A stretch of DNA of 64,000 nt, taken from contig NC_034414.1 in the NCBI RefSeq assembly GCF_002078875.1, positions 11,210,225 to 11,274,224 of the forward strand, read 5' to 3'. The DNA is from Numida meleagris. Taxonomy: Eukaryota; Chordata; Aves; Galliformes; Numididae. The position numbers and the translations under genes were made by a program. Positions 38,247 to 51,000 of the stretch are shown piece after piece. The notes under the pieces were generated by a model. It did not search any database, had not been told where the DNA came from, and worked only from the letters and a program-made list of their open reading frames with translations. Each line of letters opens with the position of its first letter. Position 1 is the stretch's first letter.

Positions 38247-41200
38247 CGCTACTACAGAAGAGAATAAGAGGAAGAGTGGATGGCCGAGAACACAAAGGCG
38301 AGAAAGTCAGCAAAAAGGTGCAAAGAATGATGAAATCCCTGTAGGGCCCCCAAGCAGACCACAGGCTACAAACAGAGCCATCCTCTCCTAACGGACCATG
38401 GAAACTAAACTGCATTAAAATTCTGACATGAAGACTCAGAGCATGCTTGCTCTTTTTCAGGCATTGCAGGGAGGTGGAGGAAGTGAGGGATTCTGCCCTC
38501 AGATTTAGACTGATTTTAGATGCAAGTGTTCATTCACTTGTGTTTCTTCAAACAGATAAGCCTCAAACTGAAAGTAACTACCTCGCTTTTTAACTGCAAA
38601 TTACAAATTACTTTCTCAATTTTCCTTAAAGGGGTGTGCTTCTAATTTCAGTATTTATAGTAAACATTAGGATTTCTTTCCTTTCTTAACCTTAATCTGG
38701 AATTTAGAATTTCACAAATCCTGATGAACATAACTTCAGCTTGTTACACAAAACAGCTTTCAGGATAGAGAATTTGGTACAGTTTATATTAAAGGATTGC
38801 AGTGAGGAAATGATGATAAATCACATCTCCAGCTTCAAAACCAGCTGCCCTCATCAACCTGAGGCAACAGCCACTGGACTCTGTCTGAAGTCGCCATTAT
38901 GATGCTGGAAGGTAAATGAGTTACTGGGCTTTGCTTATGATAGTGTGTTATGTGAACACTTAATGTTTTCAGCTGGATCGCACTGTGGAGAACATAACTG
39001 TGGTACAGATTTATAACATCTTCAGGAGCTTTTCTTTCCTACTTTGTTTTGTTGGGGTTTTTTTTGTTGTTGTTGTTTTTGTTTTAGTGTTTGTTTTTTT
39101 TTTAAAACTCAAGAAGGAAGGACTGTAACTAACACACCAAAGAGAGAAAAGAAAATTAAAGGAAGGGGTGAAAAATCCATCTCAGGCCCAGGCTCTGAAG
39201 GAACAGGTTTACTGTACTCACAAGTCCACCCACACCACAGGTAGTATCAGTTTATTTCTGTCTAGATGTTAAACTGAGGACAACTGAACAGATTCAGCTA
39301 CTCCACACACCTCTAGAAAATGTGGAAAACTACTTCCTCTTTCAAAGGGATAGCACAAGGTACACTGCTCTTAACACTTGCAGACTCTCAGGTAGAATGT
39401 ATTGGCACTATATAAGTCAAGGTATTATTCTATTATTACCTATTTAACACCTAGTTAAACATTACTTAACCCACTGGCATAAGCCCAATACATCCCCATT
39501 AAGTTAAATATTGCTAATGCACTATTGTTTAAATTAAGCAGTAGTCTAAGCAGCAGTAAATGTCATTCACTGTCATTAGGCTAAATTGGTTCCCCGGGCA
39601 ACATACTAGGAACGCAGGTGTCCTGATTACATGGGTCCTCATTAAATACAGTACACAATATTTCTTCAAAAAATGGAACTCAAGCTTATTGTGACAAAGA
39701 ACTCCTCTGTTGCTTTTTGCAGAGCAGGAGGATTCACAGACAACAAACAGAGCACACAAATGCCTACTGCCCTGCAGAAACTCCCATGTCCCTTTGCAGA
39801 ACAATGTTTGCCAGTTGTGTCATTGCTCAATCACAGGCCCTATGCACAGAAGATGCTCTTCCAAGATAGGGATCTATCTGAGAACAAGGAACTATTGAAG
39901 CCAGGCATCTTCCTGCAGAGAGCTCTTTATGTGACTGAAACCTTGAAGCAGATAAGGCTCAGCACAGATGGAAGTACTGCTCCTATAGCAAATTGTGGGA
40001 CCAGAGCTTGAGATGATAATCACTTGCTATTTATCAAGGATTGTGTCTTCTATGAAGACCCCAGTATACCGCAGGGGGCTAAATAATAATGAGATATACA
40101 GTATCTTACACATCTCAAATATTACAGATCAGCTGCGATAACACATCCGTATTCCGATCGCATTTTTCAGTTACTAATGTGACTAAATAGCCTGAAGTCT
40201 GTTAGTTGAATAACTGTAAAAGAAAAAAAAGATTTACACAAATATTCTCCTTTTCATTCTCTATTTTTTTTCCTAAAAGAAAGGATTTGAAACATTTACT
40301 TAAGTATTTTCATCTCTGTTCAATGAAGGATTTATGCATTAGAAAAGTTAAGGAGTGATAGTAGTGCTGAGAATCACAGAAACCGTTCCTATTAGTGACT
40401 ACTTTACTGAATTGAAGGACAGCTGGTAATCTTTACCTCAGGGCTAGCAATTCAATATCTAGTTCAGATTTTTTTCCCCCTTGACAATATGAACCCTATA
40501 TATCATCTACATAATGCAACACACTTGTGTTCCTCTGCTGGACTCAGAATTTAGATTAGTAACAGAAACATGAGTTACACTAGTTAAACAATATAGATGT
40601 CATACATTAAAACATTAGTTTTACTCATTGTCCCAGTACAACCTTTTAAATAGAATATTTTTCAGCCCAGAGAGACTATTGCTTCCACACAGATCTCTCT
40701 AATAAAATTATGTGTAGACTGAATGGCATCAAGAGGCTTATGGATTTTACTTTTACTGATATATCAGGCCAAAGTAATTTGTTCGATGGAATCTGCAGCA
40801 GACCCAGAATATTGTAACTTTAAAAGTGGCCACGCAATAAACAAGAATATTTACGTACTAAGAATCAACTAGAGAAATTGAAAGAGAGAAATGGGATCAA
40901 AGAATGAAAACATTTTATTTAAATAGACTAACAGGTGCAAAATCACTAGCTGTACAAGTATCAGCATGTGCAAAGAGGATGAACCTTGGAAGACTGTTCT
41001 CCTAGGATCCTTGGAGCAACAGATGCCACCTGCTAAGCAGTCAAAGTGGCACTCTCTCATCCCTCTTAACTAGCAAAAGCAATAGTCAGGCAACACAAGA
41101 CAAAAAATATAGCAAACTTCACATAAGATGACTTGAACTGGAAGAATTTATATGAACAAGAGGAGCAAGGAGAAGGTTTCTGAATGTGATTGCTGTAAGT

Positions 41201-43960
41201 TTGGATTAAGTCCATTAGCATACATTTCCAAAGTGTAAGTTTTTCTACTCAGATCCTAACAGTGACTGAGCTCTACCAAATCCATGCAACAAAGCAATAG
41301 AAAGTTTGAAAGAGTGCCTACTTCTGGGTTTTAAGCTTGAAAATCCTTATGTCTTCATGAATAGATTTGTGAAAATACTGAGTGTGTTAACAATACACAT
41401 CCAGTTTTAAGTGAAGCAAGACTGCACAGTGAGTCACAGCAGGGTGCTGATCTCAGACATTTTGTCAGCGTCTTAACATGCAGGTAGGTAGATGCTGGAG
41501 AAACTGCTTTCTTCCCAGGTGCTGAGAAATTCAGCCGTAAACTTTAACACATCGTTAATAGAATGCAACATTGTCAAACACTATCAATAGTACATACAAT
41601 GAGCCAGACCGAAAGCAGTCTTATCCTAGCCACGGTTTAGGAAACCAAGCTGAGCACTGCACTCGTTTCACAGCTATGGCTACTTGAATTTTTAGTTAAA
41701 AATCTATTTTAGCTAGGAGCTGTGATATGTATATATTGACTGCAGCATATTCCATTCATTTCTGAAAACTCAGTTCCTTACCCAAAATTTGGAATAGTCC
41801 ATTTTTGCTTTCAGCTGCTTGATTGTAGGAAACTTGTCAGAACAATGTGTGGTGGAGTTTTTTGTTGTTGTTTTTTAAAAATCAGGTATATAGAAACCAC
41901 TCAACATAACGAGGCTAGAGCATAAGTGTTGTTTGCCTACACTTCTTCCTCACAAACCACAGTACAATTGTACAAGGCAGCTGTGGAAGCCTAAAAAGCA
42001 TTTGCAAACTCCTGCCTTCTGAAGCTACACACTGTTGTGGAAGATGTTTGCAAGCAGACGCTTTGGAACTTTGACTTTTTGCAAAAAAAAAAAAAAGAGT
42101 TTGTTCAATCTGCAGACGAAGGGATATATCAAAACACACTCAGTCTCAGCAATGAAACAGCCTTGCCTCACAGCAGAAATAACAGCACAAATACAGTGAG
42201 ATAACATGATTATTTACAAAGCAGAATTCTTAAAATATATATATATATGCAATAACCTACACATAGAAATATGCTGAAGCTCAAATTTAAGAAAGAATCT
42301 TAAGTGAGAACCTGACAAAAAAAATAGAAGAAACAGTGGCTATGTAACAGGTGGTATGATCTGAAAATAAAAATAGCACTGAAAAAAAAAGAAACTGATA
42401 GTCAAAGGGACAACAATAAACAATAAAAGTTGTCATTTTCATAAATTGGAGGAAATGAAAAATAGCTCCAACGCATTTTCTCAGTAGCATTGCATTAATG
42501 AGTCCCGTGGTGGGCCTTAGCAACAGTGCATCCACTCGCAATACATTCAGCCATGGGTTTTTAAGGCTAGCAGACGAAGCAGTGCAAGAGGAAAAAAAGA
42601 AGCACAATAGAATACCACTTGGCACTAGGGTGTCTATCACTTGCACTGCTAAACACCAATGACTTCTGTAATTGTGCTTATGGGCAGGAAATCCTGGCTC
42701 CTTTGCCAAGGAGCCCGTCACACTGTGATTATGAGAGGAGGGGATTTCCATCTGCTTTATTCCCATAACAACACAGCTTCTTTCAGAAACTACATGGAAG
42801 AGTTCAAGAAAGCTACACTGCATGAACGCAATCTACATTTTCATCTCTGCTGTTAGGACAGTTCAATTATTCCCATGCCCATTTTTCACTTTCAGAAGTA
42901 TTGAATCCCTGCATCTCCTGTTGATCTGAAGAGGTGCAGAACTTCTGGTCTCAATGCATTTCTGACTTGGTAATGTACTGATATGCACTAATAATCTATT
43001 GCATCTAGATGATAAAAAACTATTCACACCAGTTGACAAAAGCCAGCATTTGCAAATATCTGGAATGCATTCTAATCTTTAAGAGGCTTTCAGAACAGTG
43101 TTGTGTTTTTTTCTAAACCAGACAATCCTCAAAGCTGTTGCATCACCCTCCTCCTGCAGCATGGCATCAGTTACAGTGCTCGAGCTCTTATATACAGCAG
43201 TCACCTGTTTGGGACCGGGGCAGAACAACAGAAGTCCAACAAAATCAAAGTCCAAAAGGAAAGGAAGGTGGCTGGATATGGCAATAGGTCCACTGAGGTG
43301 CCAGAAGTTACATCCACATTCACACATGGAACATCTGGTCTTAACTCCTCACGCTCTGTCAAATAAATGGGGACAGGGAATGCTTGTGGTTGGAACACAC
43401 TGCACACCTCAGCTCTCATGAGAGAAAGCAGTTCTCTATCCTGTGCTGTAGTCATGGTTGGCACAGATTAACTAGAAGAACGAGGGATCTATAAATCAGT
43501 CCCCTTCTCCTCCCTTGTACCAAACAAACCACAGCTAAGAACGTGGACCCTGCTCCTTTGATACTCTAGAAGCCCTACACCTTATTTGTTAGCTAAAGAA
43601 GCCTTGTTGCTTTTCCTTGCCCCTTACGTGACCTCTATGATTATACAGCATCATGAACACTTGGAATTCTCTCCTTTACTCACTCACCCAAACATCAGCT
43701 TTGCTCATAGCTTTGTACAGCACTCAAGATGAGTCAGAAAAACTACCTAGGAAGCAAACAGTATGCAGGACAACACAAAATTGATTTTAAAATATTACAA
43801 AAAAAATCTGCTGAGTTGTCAGCTGAGACAAACTCCATCAACCATTGTGTTTGCAATGCCATCCTGGATGTTTCAGTACTTGAAGTCATACAGTGTATAC
43901 TTTACTGATCGATTTGCATACCATATCGATCTCAAGAGTTGTATAATGCATTTGATTTGT
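38247..43960. other. Unique sequence, no confirmed gene
   Basis: No CR1 or LTR sequence. It contains a (GTT)n/T-rich tract (39054-39103) and an (AT)7 tract (42235-42248). Three longer-than-average open frames lie here (39673-40011 +, 42287-42823 -, and overlapping frames at 43079-43464). They are discussed as observations because none shows a domain. Confidence 0.45.
42235..42248. repeat. (AT)7 microsatellite
   Basis: Seven AT dinucleotides following CTTAAA. Confidence 0.9.
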
Positions 43961-44180
43961 GGCACTTCTGCGTAATTTTCTGATTAAGTTACTTATTTAA
44001 CCTATTGACCTTTACTCTTAATTAAAGAGCCTATGTAAATGTTGAGCCGTAATCAGCTTGCACACTACTGAGTGGAATTTACATCTTGCAAAGTTTGCTT
44101 ACTCTTTAAGGCTTTCCTCTGATGCTGTGTGGTATGTAATGGACATTTTCATCCTTTACAGTTTAAGTGTGTGAAGTATC
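43960..44180. promoter_or_regulatory. Candidate conserved non-coding element
   Basis: Repeat-free block with TCTGATTAAGTTAC, TCTTAATTAAAGAGCC and CCGTAATCAGCTTGC motifs and no open frame of note. The composition is compatible with a developmental enhancer. Inference only. Confidence 0.2.
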
Positions 44181-44639
44181 CCAAGTATCTAAATTTTCTT
44201 TCAACAACTCCCAAGCAAAATTCCCATAGGAAATTTTGGTCTTCATAAGCAAAACTCCTAACAACAAATTCCTACATCAAAAGAGAAACAGCAATACCCA
44301 AAAAGTTAAATACTTGTCTAGTTTCCTCATGCAATTGGTCGCTTGTAGCAACAGTTGTTGAATATACAAGGAAGTGAGTTTTGGGTCAGATACCCATTGT
44401 CCACATCTACACTATATGCACCAACAAAAAGCGTTGGATCTACAGAGCTGGTAGCACACTGCATTCAACATTGCTCACTGTTCTGCTTATGAAGAAGCAA
44501 AATTGCTTCTGACAGGTTCTTGGTGATAACAGGCAAAGTATTTGCAGGTAGGCCAATACTCATATACAGAAAGAAGAATGGAACTCACCCAACCGATGAA
44601 GGGGCTCTCTGACTACACAACAGTCCTTCACAGGAAGCA

Positions 44640-44830
44640 GCCTAGGTCCAAGAGAAGCTCTCTCTTTAGTGGCTGGCCCCTATATGAGTACAGAGCAGCT
44701 CCACACTGGGTCCACCCCCTTCTGGCCCCCTGGGGAGCACAGGTGCAGACAATCTGCCTGTGCTCCCTTTGCCAGCCACACCTCTTCACCAGGTGCTTAA
44801 TCACAGTTCAACCCATGACCTAACTGTTCC
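44640..44830. other. Isolated GC-rich block with strong hairpin
   Basis: A roughly 190-bp island of high GC in AT-rich surroundings, containing a perfect 11-bp inverted repeat (44733-44743 with 44757-44767). It has few CpGs, so it is not a CpG island. It carries no recognisable CR1 or LTR motif. The + frame of 93 codons across it (44542-44823) shows no domain. It could be an old non-autonomous element or a transcribed hairpin. Confidence 0.4.
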
Positions 44831-46206
44831 CCTGCACTCACCAAGCAAAATTCTCAAAATAATTGATTGTTTCTCACTGACTTGGAATCCTAATTTGGAC
44901 AAATCAGTGAGAGTACAAAGCAAGAAACATACACCATAATCACAGCACTTACACTACGTTGTTCATTATTGTTAATAATTCCAGTTTATTTTAATAATTA
45001 TGGTACTTGGTTGTTCTTACTAAACTTAATACAGCATTTTACAGAATCACTGTAAAGGTGGAGAACATCTTGATAATTTGACAAACAAGCCACAGTGCTT
45101 TGTGTGGAAAATGTTGTGTTGGTAGCTTGGAAAGTCAGTAGTGTGATGGCAGATATTAATTAAGTATTTAGAAGCTGTAGTTACACCCTCCCTACATTTA
45201 CATGTCCCTCATCTCTCTCTATGCACTCCAACAAAAGGATAAAGACTAAAGGTGACAAGGAGATAATGTATCCACTCTGAGCCAGAGCGTGACAGTGCTA
45301 TACCCTTGTAACAGTTCTTATTGATCCGCAATGAACAACTAGAAAAAAAACTAGAGAAACTCACTAACTTGCTCAATTAATGATGGCTTTATTAATGTGG
45401 CTTTAAGATCAAACTATGTCAGTGGTCAGATTCAAACCATACAAGTCAAAAAAGTAGCAGGCACAAACATCGTGATATAAAATAAGCTGACAAATTGAAG
45501 TCGAGTGGGTTGCACCTCCATGCAGACTGTACAAAGCAAAAGCCATTTCCAAAGAAAGTCCACAACCTCTCTATAAAACTGCTTGCTTTCTAACAGCACT
45601 CTACATTGAAGTTACCTGCAAGAAGGTTTGTTTTCATGCCAACCTTATTTCTCTTTTAAGTTCAGAAAGCCTTTATTGACTGGGCATTTTACTTCACTCC
45701 CCATGTTTCCACAGAGACATTGGCAATCACAGGTATTTTTTCAAACAGGCAATACGACTCTTTGTGCCATTTTTTTAAGCTACAAAAACACACAAAATGA
45801 AATCTTTCCTCAGCAAACAATCCTACTGCATGCTATTGACCATAGTTGTCTCTGTGTTAAAATCCAGAGAGAAGCAAACAACATGGCACAGGGAAGAGAC
45901 TGGACTCAGACCCAAGGAACACAATCTTTTCTTGCCATAGAAGCAAATGAGTTCATCAACATTTTGCAAACAGGAAGAATTTACCAAGACATTAGGCCCA
46001 GAAGATCACCAAGGCCAGACAAGGTGAACTTATAACACAGACAAGATCTACTGGCCCTTATTATCACATGCTGACCCAGCACAGAAATTTTTCTAACTAC
46101 AGAAGCTTTTTAAATTTCTTCTTTCCTCTTTTCCACTTTCAGATTCACTTCCTGCCTATGTGCTTCACCTTGCCCTCTTAAAAAAACACCCTAATTTTTC
46201 TTAATT

Positions 46207-46393
46207 GGTGAGACACTGGAACACGTTGCCCAGTGAGGCTGTTAATGCTCCCTCCCTGGAGGCATTCAAGTCTGGGCTGGATGGGGCTGTGAGCAACCTG
46301 GTCTAGAGTGAGGCATCCCTCCCTATAGCAGGAGGGTTGGGACTAGATGATCTTAAAAGGTCCCTTCCAACCCAAAGTGTTCTATGATTCTAA
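46207..46393 (+). mobile_element. CR1 LINE 3' fragment, sense
   Basis: GAGACACTGGAACACGTTGC, CCAGTGAGGCTGTTAATGCT, CCCTCCCTGGAGGCATTCAA, GTCTGGGCTGGATGGGG, GGAGGGTTGGGACTAGATGA and GGTCCCTTCCAACCCAAAG, ending in TTCTATGATTCTAAA. About 187 bp, 5'-truncated, and of a different subfamily from the 10.6/11.5 kb pair. Confidence 0.96.
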
Positions 46394-49300
46394 ACTTGTT
46401 AGAATGTGTTGTTTTTTGTAATATGTTCTGTCCTCGTGCTGAATAACGCCACCGCTAATCTCCCTGCAGCAACTGTTTCTTCCTCCACAGCTTTGTGCAT
46501 TTCCCAATACATTCTGTTTGTAATTGGCAAGGCAGAGACAAAACTATAATTCTACCCTTTTCAATTTGTTTAAAGAGATGTGACTGAGAAGCACTTAAGA
46601 GAAATAAAACTGAATTAAGATTATTTGGAGGAGGTCAATAATTGCAATTAGAGGTCTTTAAAAGATCAGGTCTACAAGAAATCTCTAGAGCAAATTCAGG
46701 TGCAAAAGTCATATCTCATATACCCTTGCTATTGGAAAGAAATGCTATGGTAGGAAAGCGTTCCAGTGTAATCCAATGAGACTTATCAAAGTGGAACAGC
46801 ATCATTCACTTACTAAAACTAATTTTGATTACTTCTCCCCTAAGCTCTGCTGGAGCAAGTATCAAAGAGAAAGCTCACATTCCTTCCATTGCCAGTAATG
46901 GAATAGCTGGGTGGCTTTTTGCTAGCCACACACGTAGGCAGTAGAGGCCTCCAAACCAGTTACCGGAGTACACAAAAACTCTGCATTTAAAATATTCAGC
47001 TTGCTCAACAAAGAATGCACCTTGATTAGTAGAGTGTATTAAATTTCACCTACTTAACTTTGCAGCTTGATTAGTGAAGTATGCAGCTTAATCAGCACAG
47101 CATGCAACTCATGACAACATGCACCACCTAGAACTGAAACTAATGGTACGACCCAGCAGAATCCTCAGCATATTTTTAAGTAAAAGACAGTGCAGGAGAT
47201 TCAAGGCAGGCTGTTAGGTCCATAAAGGACCCATGAAGTGCTCATTTTGGGCATCACGTGTGTGATTCTATAAGGTTTCACATTTACAGTGGCTGCAGCA
47301 GTCAGCATCCTTCTGCACAGCACTAAGCAATGGCCTCATCAGGCATGCTGATCACTGACCACAGTGTCCCTGTCCTCATCCATGGGTACCACACAGCAAA
47401 ATCCAGTTTTCACCAATAAATTTTAAGAACACCTGAAACAGCATCACTGGCCATCAGAAATGTGATTTCATTTTCCCAGAGAAATTAGAGAGAATATGTC
47501 AAGTCAACAGATATTATCAGCAATCAACACAGAATAATTTTTACAATTTACAGACTAGCAAGCTAAACACAAGAGTTAGAAGTGGGCTTTACTCTACACA
47601 GTTAGGATCAGGAGGCAATTTCAGATAGGAACCAATCTGATTTTAAGTAATCCTGAAATTGAAGACTGTTCAGGCAGTGTTTTAGTTTGGACTGCTTTGC
47701 TGCCCAAAAAGAAGGACAAAGTTGGATGTAATTAGGAAGAAAATTCACCTTTAGCAGAAGGTAACTACATGTTTTGTCCTTAGACTATAAAGAAATGCAG
47801 TTGTAGCTGTAGCTTTTGTAGTATTCCTTAATGATATTCCTACTCCTCACCACGGCCTTCAGCCTCTAAGATCTGTACATGAGATGAATTCACAGTGTTG
47901 TTATTTGTGGTTCAAATTCTAGAACTGCTGCAGTCAGTGGAAACACTGCATGATGTCTATAGGGAAGTTTTGCAGAAGATGTAGCGTTTATCAGAGCATA
48001 AATCTTACTGACAGAGGTACCTGTTTTTATATCATTCTTATCCCACACTTCCTTTTGGATACTACACACTCAGGAAAAGAAAAATAAGTATGTATCTCAA
48101 ACTCCCAGATGCTCAGCTGTTTCTTGGAAGGACTGGATGCCATTCCCATCTCAGCAAACCTAGAGCTATTAATAGTCAAGGTTTTGGCCCTGCAACGCTG
48201 AGGAAAAAAAATACAGTATCAGATTAACACAATTGCAGACAAAGTACAGAGATCACTACTTACAGCACATGTGTAACAAAACAATGAAAATCTGATCTTT
48301 TTAATTCCTCTGAAAGACTCATTACAAAGAAAAACAAGTAAATATCAAACAGCATTTAATTTTGATCGCTGACATTTCATCTTATAGCTGCTACACAACA
48401 AATAGATATAAACAAACAAAAAAATCCCATCTGTTACAAAGCTACTCCTCAAAGACTGAACAAAAAAAATTGTTCACCCATCTTGAGTCATATACCTAAA
48501 AACCCAGCACAGTGAAGCAAGTACGCTAGCATCAAGTCAGAGTCACTGCTGGCAAGTGATGTCAGTGGAAACAGAGAGTACAGTGCTTCATAGTTTGGGA
48601 TTCAGAACTTCAGCACCAAACCTGGAAATCCAGAGATTAATTTTCAGGCTGAATACTTTCTATTACAGCTTGCCAGACCGGGATTCTGAATTGAGCACAT
48701 TCTGGAAATAGTTCAAAAAGTGTATTTACAAGTTCCATGTTAGTCCATTAATGACTACAGATCCTCTTCTACTATAAGCTCCTGTAGGAAAAAAAAGTCT
48801 CAGTATCCTTACACCTTTTACTCTAATCCTTAGATATTTTACTCTAACCATTTGGTCCCTTCTGGCAGGGAAGAGGTGCTGTCCCTGTCAATCATCGCTC
48901 TATATCTATGCAAATATTTCTGCCACATCTTCAAAGTAGCCAGATATTTCATATTTCAGAAACACTATTTCAAACATCTTGGTTTCAAAGAGAGTAACGT
49001 CATATTTTTAGCATCTATATTTTAATTAAAAGTATTTTCTTATTGAACACTAATTAGAGTAGCAAATTACTTTAAACAGTGTTTGCTTTCTAAAGCATTC
49101 CACTGATCACTTCCTGGTACGGTAAAGGCTAACATATGAAGTTTTCATTTTATGAATTTAAGCAGGAGAACTTGTGAAAAGACTTGAAGTGTGTTTAATG
49201 TGATAGTGAGGCAATTAGGAAACACATTAGATAAATATTAAATGTCTTGGTGAATTCAAAACACCACTGTCCACAGCATTCCTAATTCAGAAGGCTCAAA

Positions 49301-49736
49301 ACATGTTAACACTAAAAGTGTTAGCACTCCAGTAAAGCAAAATATACCTATAAGTATACAAGACAGACATATCAGTAGCTATGACTAAAGACAGGAAGGA
49401 ATTTTAACATATATGTATTTGTATGCGTTTGTTTGTTGTTGTGGTTTTTTTTGTTTGTTTTTTAATTCAGACCCCTTTTTCACCATGCTGTATTTATATA
49501 TCCTCCTTCCAAATATGCAGCAATGCGACTTTGCAAAGAGTTGTATTGTTCTTTTACTTTGACAGACAGAGGATCTTGCATAAATTTTTGGTCACTCTGA
49601 ATGTTAAAGAAAACATTACTATAAAAAGATCAGTGTAATACTGCCATTCAAAGTATACTACTTTGCCTATTTTGACCATTGTCAGCTATTCTCTATCCAT
49701 TCCTGAAACCATAGACATCAAGACAGCAAGTATAAA
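46394..49736. other. Unique AT-rich sequence, no gene seen
   Basis: No gene recognised, and open frames are notably sparse. It contains the short imperfect 21-bp repeat array at 47.0 kb and a homeobox-motif-rich stretch at 48990-49300 (TTTTAATTAAAAG, CACTAATTAGAG, GCAATTAGG) that may be conserved non-coding DNA. Confidence 0.5.
47017..47120. repeat. Imperfect 21-23 bp repeats
   Basis: Units GCACCTTGATTAGTAGAGTG (47017-47039), GCAGCTTGATTAGTGAAGTA (47062-47082), GCAGCTTAATCAGCACAGCA (47083-47103) and a partial GCAACTCATGACAACAT (47104-47120). Units 2-4 are contiguous. Each carries a TGATTAG/TAATCAG core. Confidence 0.7.
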
Positions 49737-50785
49737 GGCTGCTCCAAAAGTAATGCCTCCTATTTTATTATGTCGGCCCACAATATCAGAGGCAGATGTT
49801 GGTGGTATGACAGTAGAAGTTGAACCTTCCCATCAATATTCTATTACACTTCGTTGTTCTGTGACAGATCACAGCAGAGGGGCAGTCTGACAAAGTAGTG
49901 TCTGACACAGTAGTGCGGATGAAGCAAAGATGTGTCATCGAACTTCTCCATACAGAAAAAATGGTTGGAATATCACAAAGTCTGCACCAGGTGGGCACCA
50001 TGAATGCTCACAGAGGAGCAGAAAGACCACCATACGCAAGTTTGTCAGGATCTACTGAACCAGTACAATGCTGAAAGTGACAGTTTCCTGGATTGCATCA
50101 TTACCAGTGACAAGATGTGGCATCATCACTTATGAGCTGGAGTCAAAACAGCAGTCCACAGAGTGGCAACATGTGAATTCTCCAGCAAAGAAGTAGATCA
50201 AGATGCAGCCCTCAGCAGGTAAAGTACGCTGTCTTGTGGGATAGGAAAAAAGATGATCCTTCTGGATTTCCTTGAACCCACACAAACTATCAACTCAGAC
50301 CACTATATCACAACACTGACTAAGCTGAAGTCTCAAACCTCCGGAGTCAGAATAGAGAAGAATACAACCTTTCTCCTACAGCACAATAAAACCAGGCCCC
50401 ATACCAGTTTGAAGACCACAGAGCATATTTCCAGTCTTGTCTGGACTCTCTGACTACATCCATCATATACTCCCGATTTCACGCCTTCTGATTTCTATCT
50501 GTTCCGGCCAATGAAAGATGGACTGCATGGGGAACATTTTCCTAGCAATGACGCTCTCATAGCAGCTGTGAAACAGTGAGTCACCTCTACTGGTGCAGAC
50601 TTTTACAAGAGCAGCACGCAGGGTCTTGTTCATCGCTGGTGAAAATGCATAGCTATGGTGGTGATTGTGTTAAAAATAGTGTAATTTAACTGAGAATTCT
50701 TTTCTATCAGATAGTGATATTGTGCTCTTTGTATCTATTGTAGTTTCCACAGAAATAAATAGGAGGCGTTACATTCACCGTGACC
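49737..50785 (+). mobile_element. Decayed mariner DNA transposon (Galluhop/Mariner1-like)
   Basis: A mariner element of about 1.05 kb with matching ends. GTAATGCCTCCTATTT at 49750-49765 is mirrored by AAATAGGAGGCGTTAC at 50757-50772, with 15 of 16 bases complementary. The left end reads GGCTGCTCCAAAAGTAATGC, the terminal sequence of the mariner family known in chicken, and is preceded by TA-rich DNA compatible with the TA target site. The right outer 13 bases have drifted. The body encodes a dead transposase, listed separately, and is shorter than the roughly 1.2-1.3 kb of an intact mariner, pointing to internal deletion between the N-terminal helix-turn-helix and the catalytic core. It cannot be autonomous. 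Confidence 0.92.
49919..50684 (+). pseudogene. Mariner transposase remnant, inactive
   Basis: Starts at ATG 49919 with a recognisable helix-turn-helix opening (MKQRCVIELLHTEKM). The reading frame is lost where an internal deletion appears. From 50109 a second frame carries the catalytic domain: TSDKMWHHH with the first Asp (codon 50109), then QHNKTRPHTS, where the second catalytic Asp of the family HDNARPH motif is Asn (codon 50385), then TPDFTPSDF with the third Asp (codon 50490). The spacing from the Asn to the last Asp is exactly the D34D spacing of mariners. In-frame stops occur at 50133, 50451, 50577 and 50640. The protein cannot be made or be catalytic. Confidence 0.9.
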
Positions 50786-51000
50786 TACCTATCTTACTGA
50801 CTTCAGTAAAACTATTAATCTGTCAACCGCTTCTCTCTCTATTGTGTATCATAGCTGTAGTACCGGATTTTACGTAGATAATACAAGATCATTTGACAGT
50901 TAATTCTGGAAGAGCAATTAAAGCTTAATGTACATTCTGAACATACAGCTTATTCTTATTATATTGCTATTAATATCCTTTGCCTTTGTTTCCGTGACAG

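Noticed and set aside
38800..38890. Possible C/D-box snoRNA (ATGATGA ... CTGA)
   Set aside because: The boxes are present in order but there is no terminal stem bringing them together and no clear internal C'/D' pair.
45628..46035. 135-codon + strand open frame
   Set aside because: No domain, atypical composition and no splice or promoter context; within the range expected by chance.
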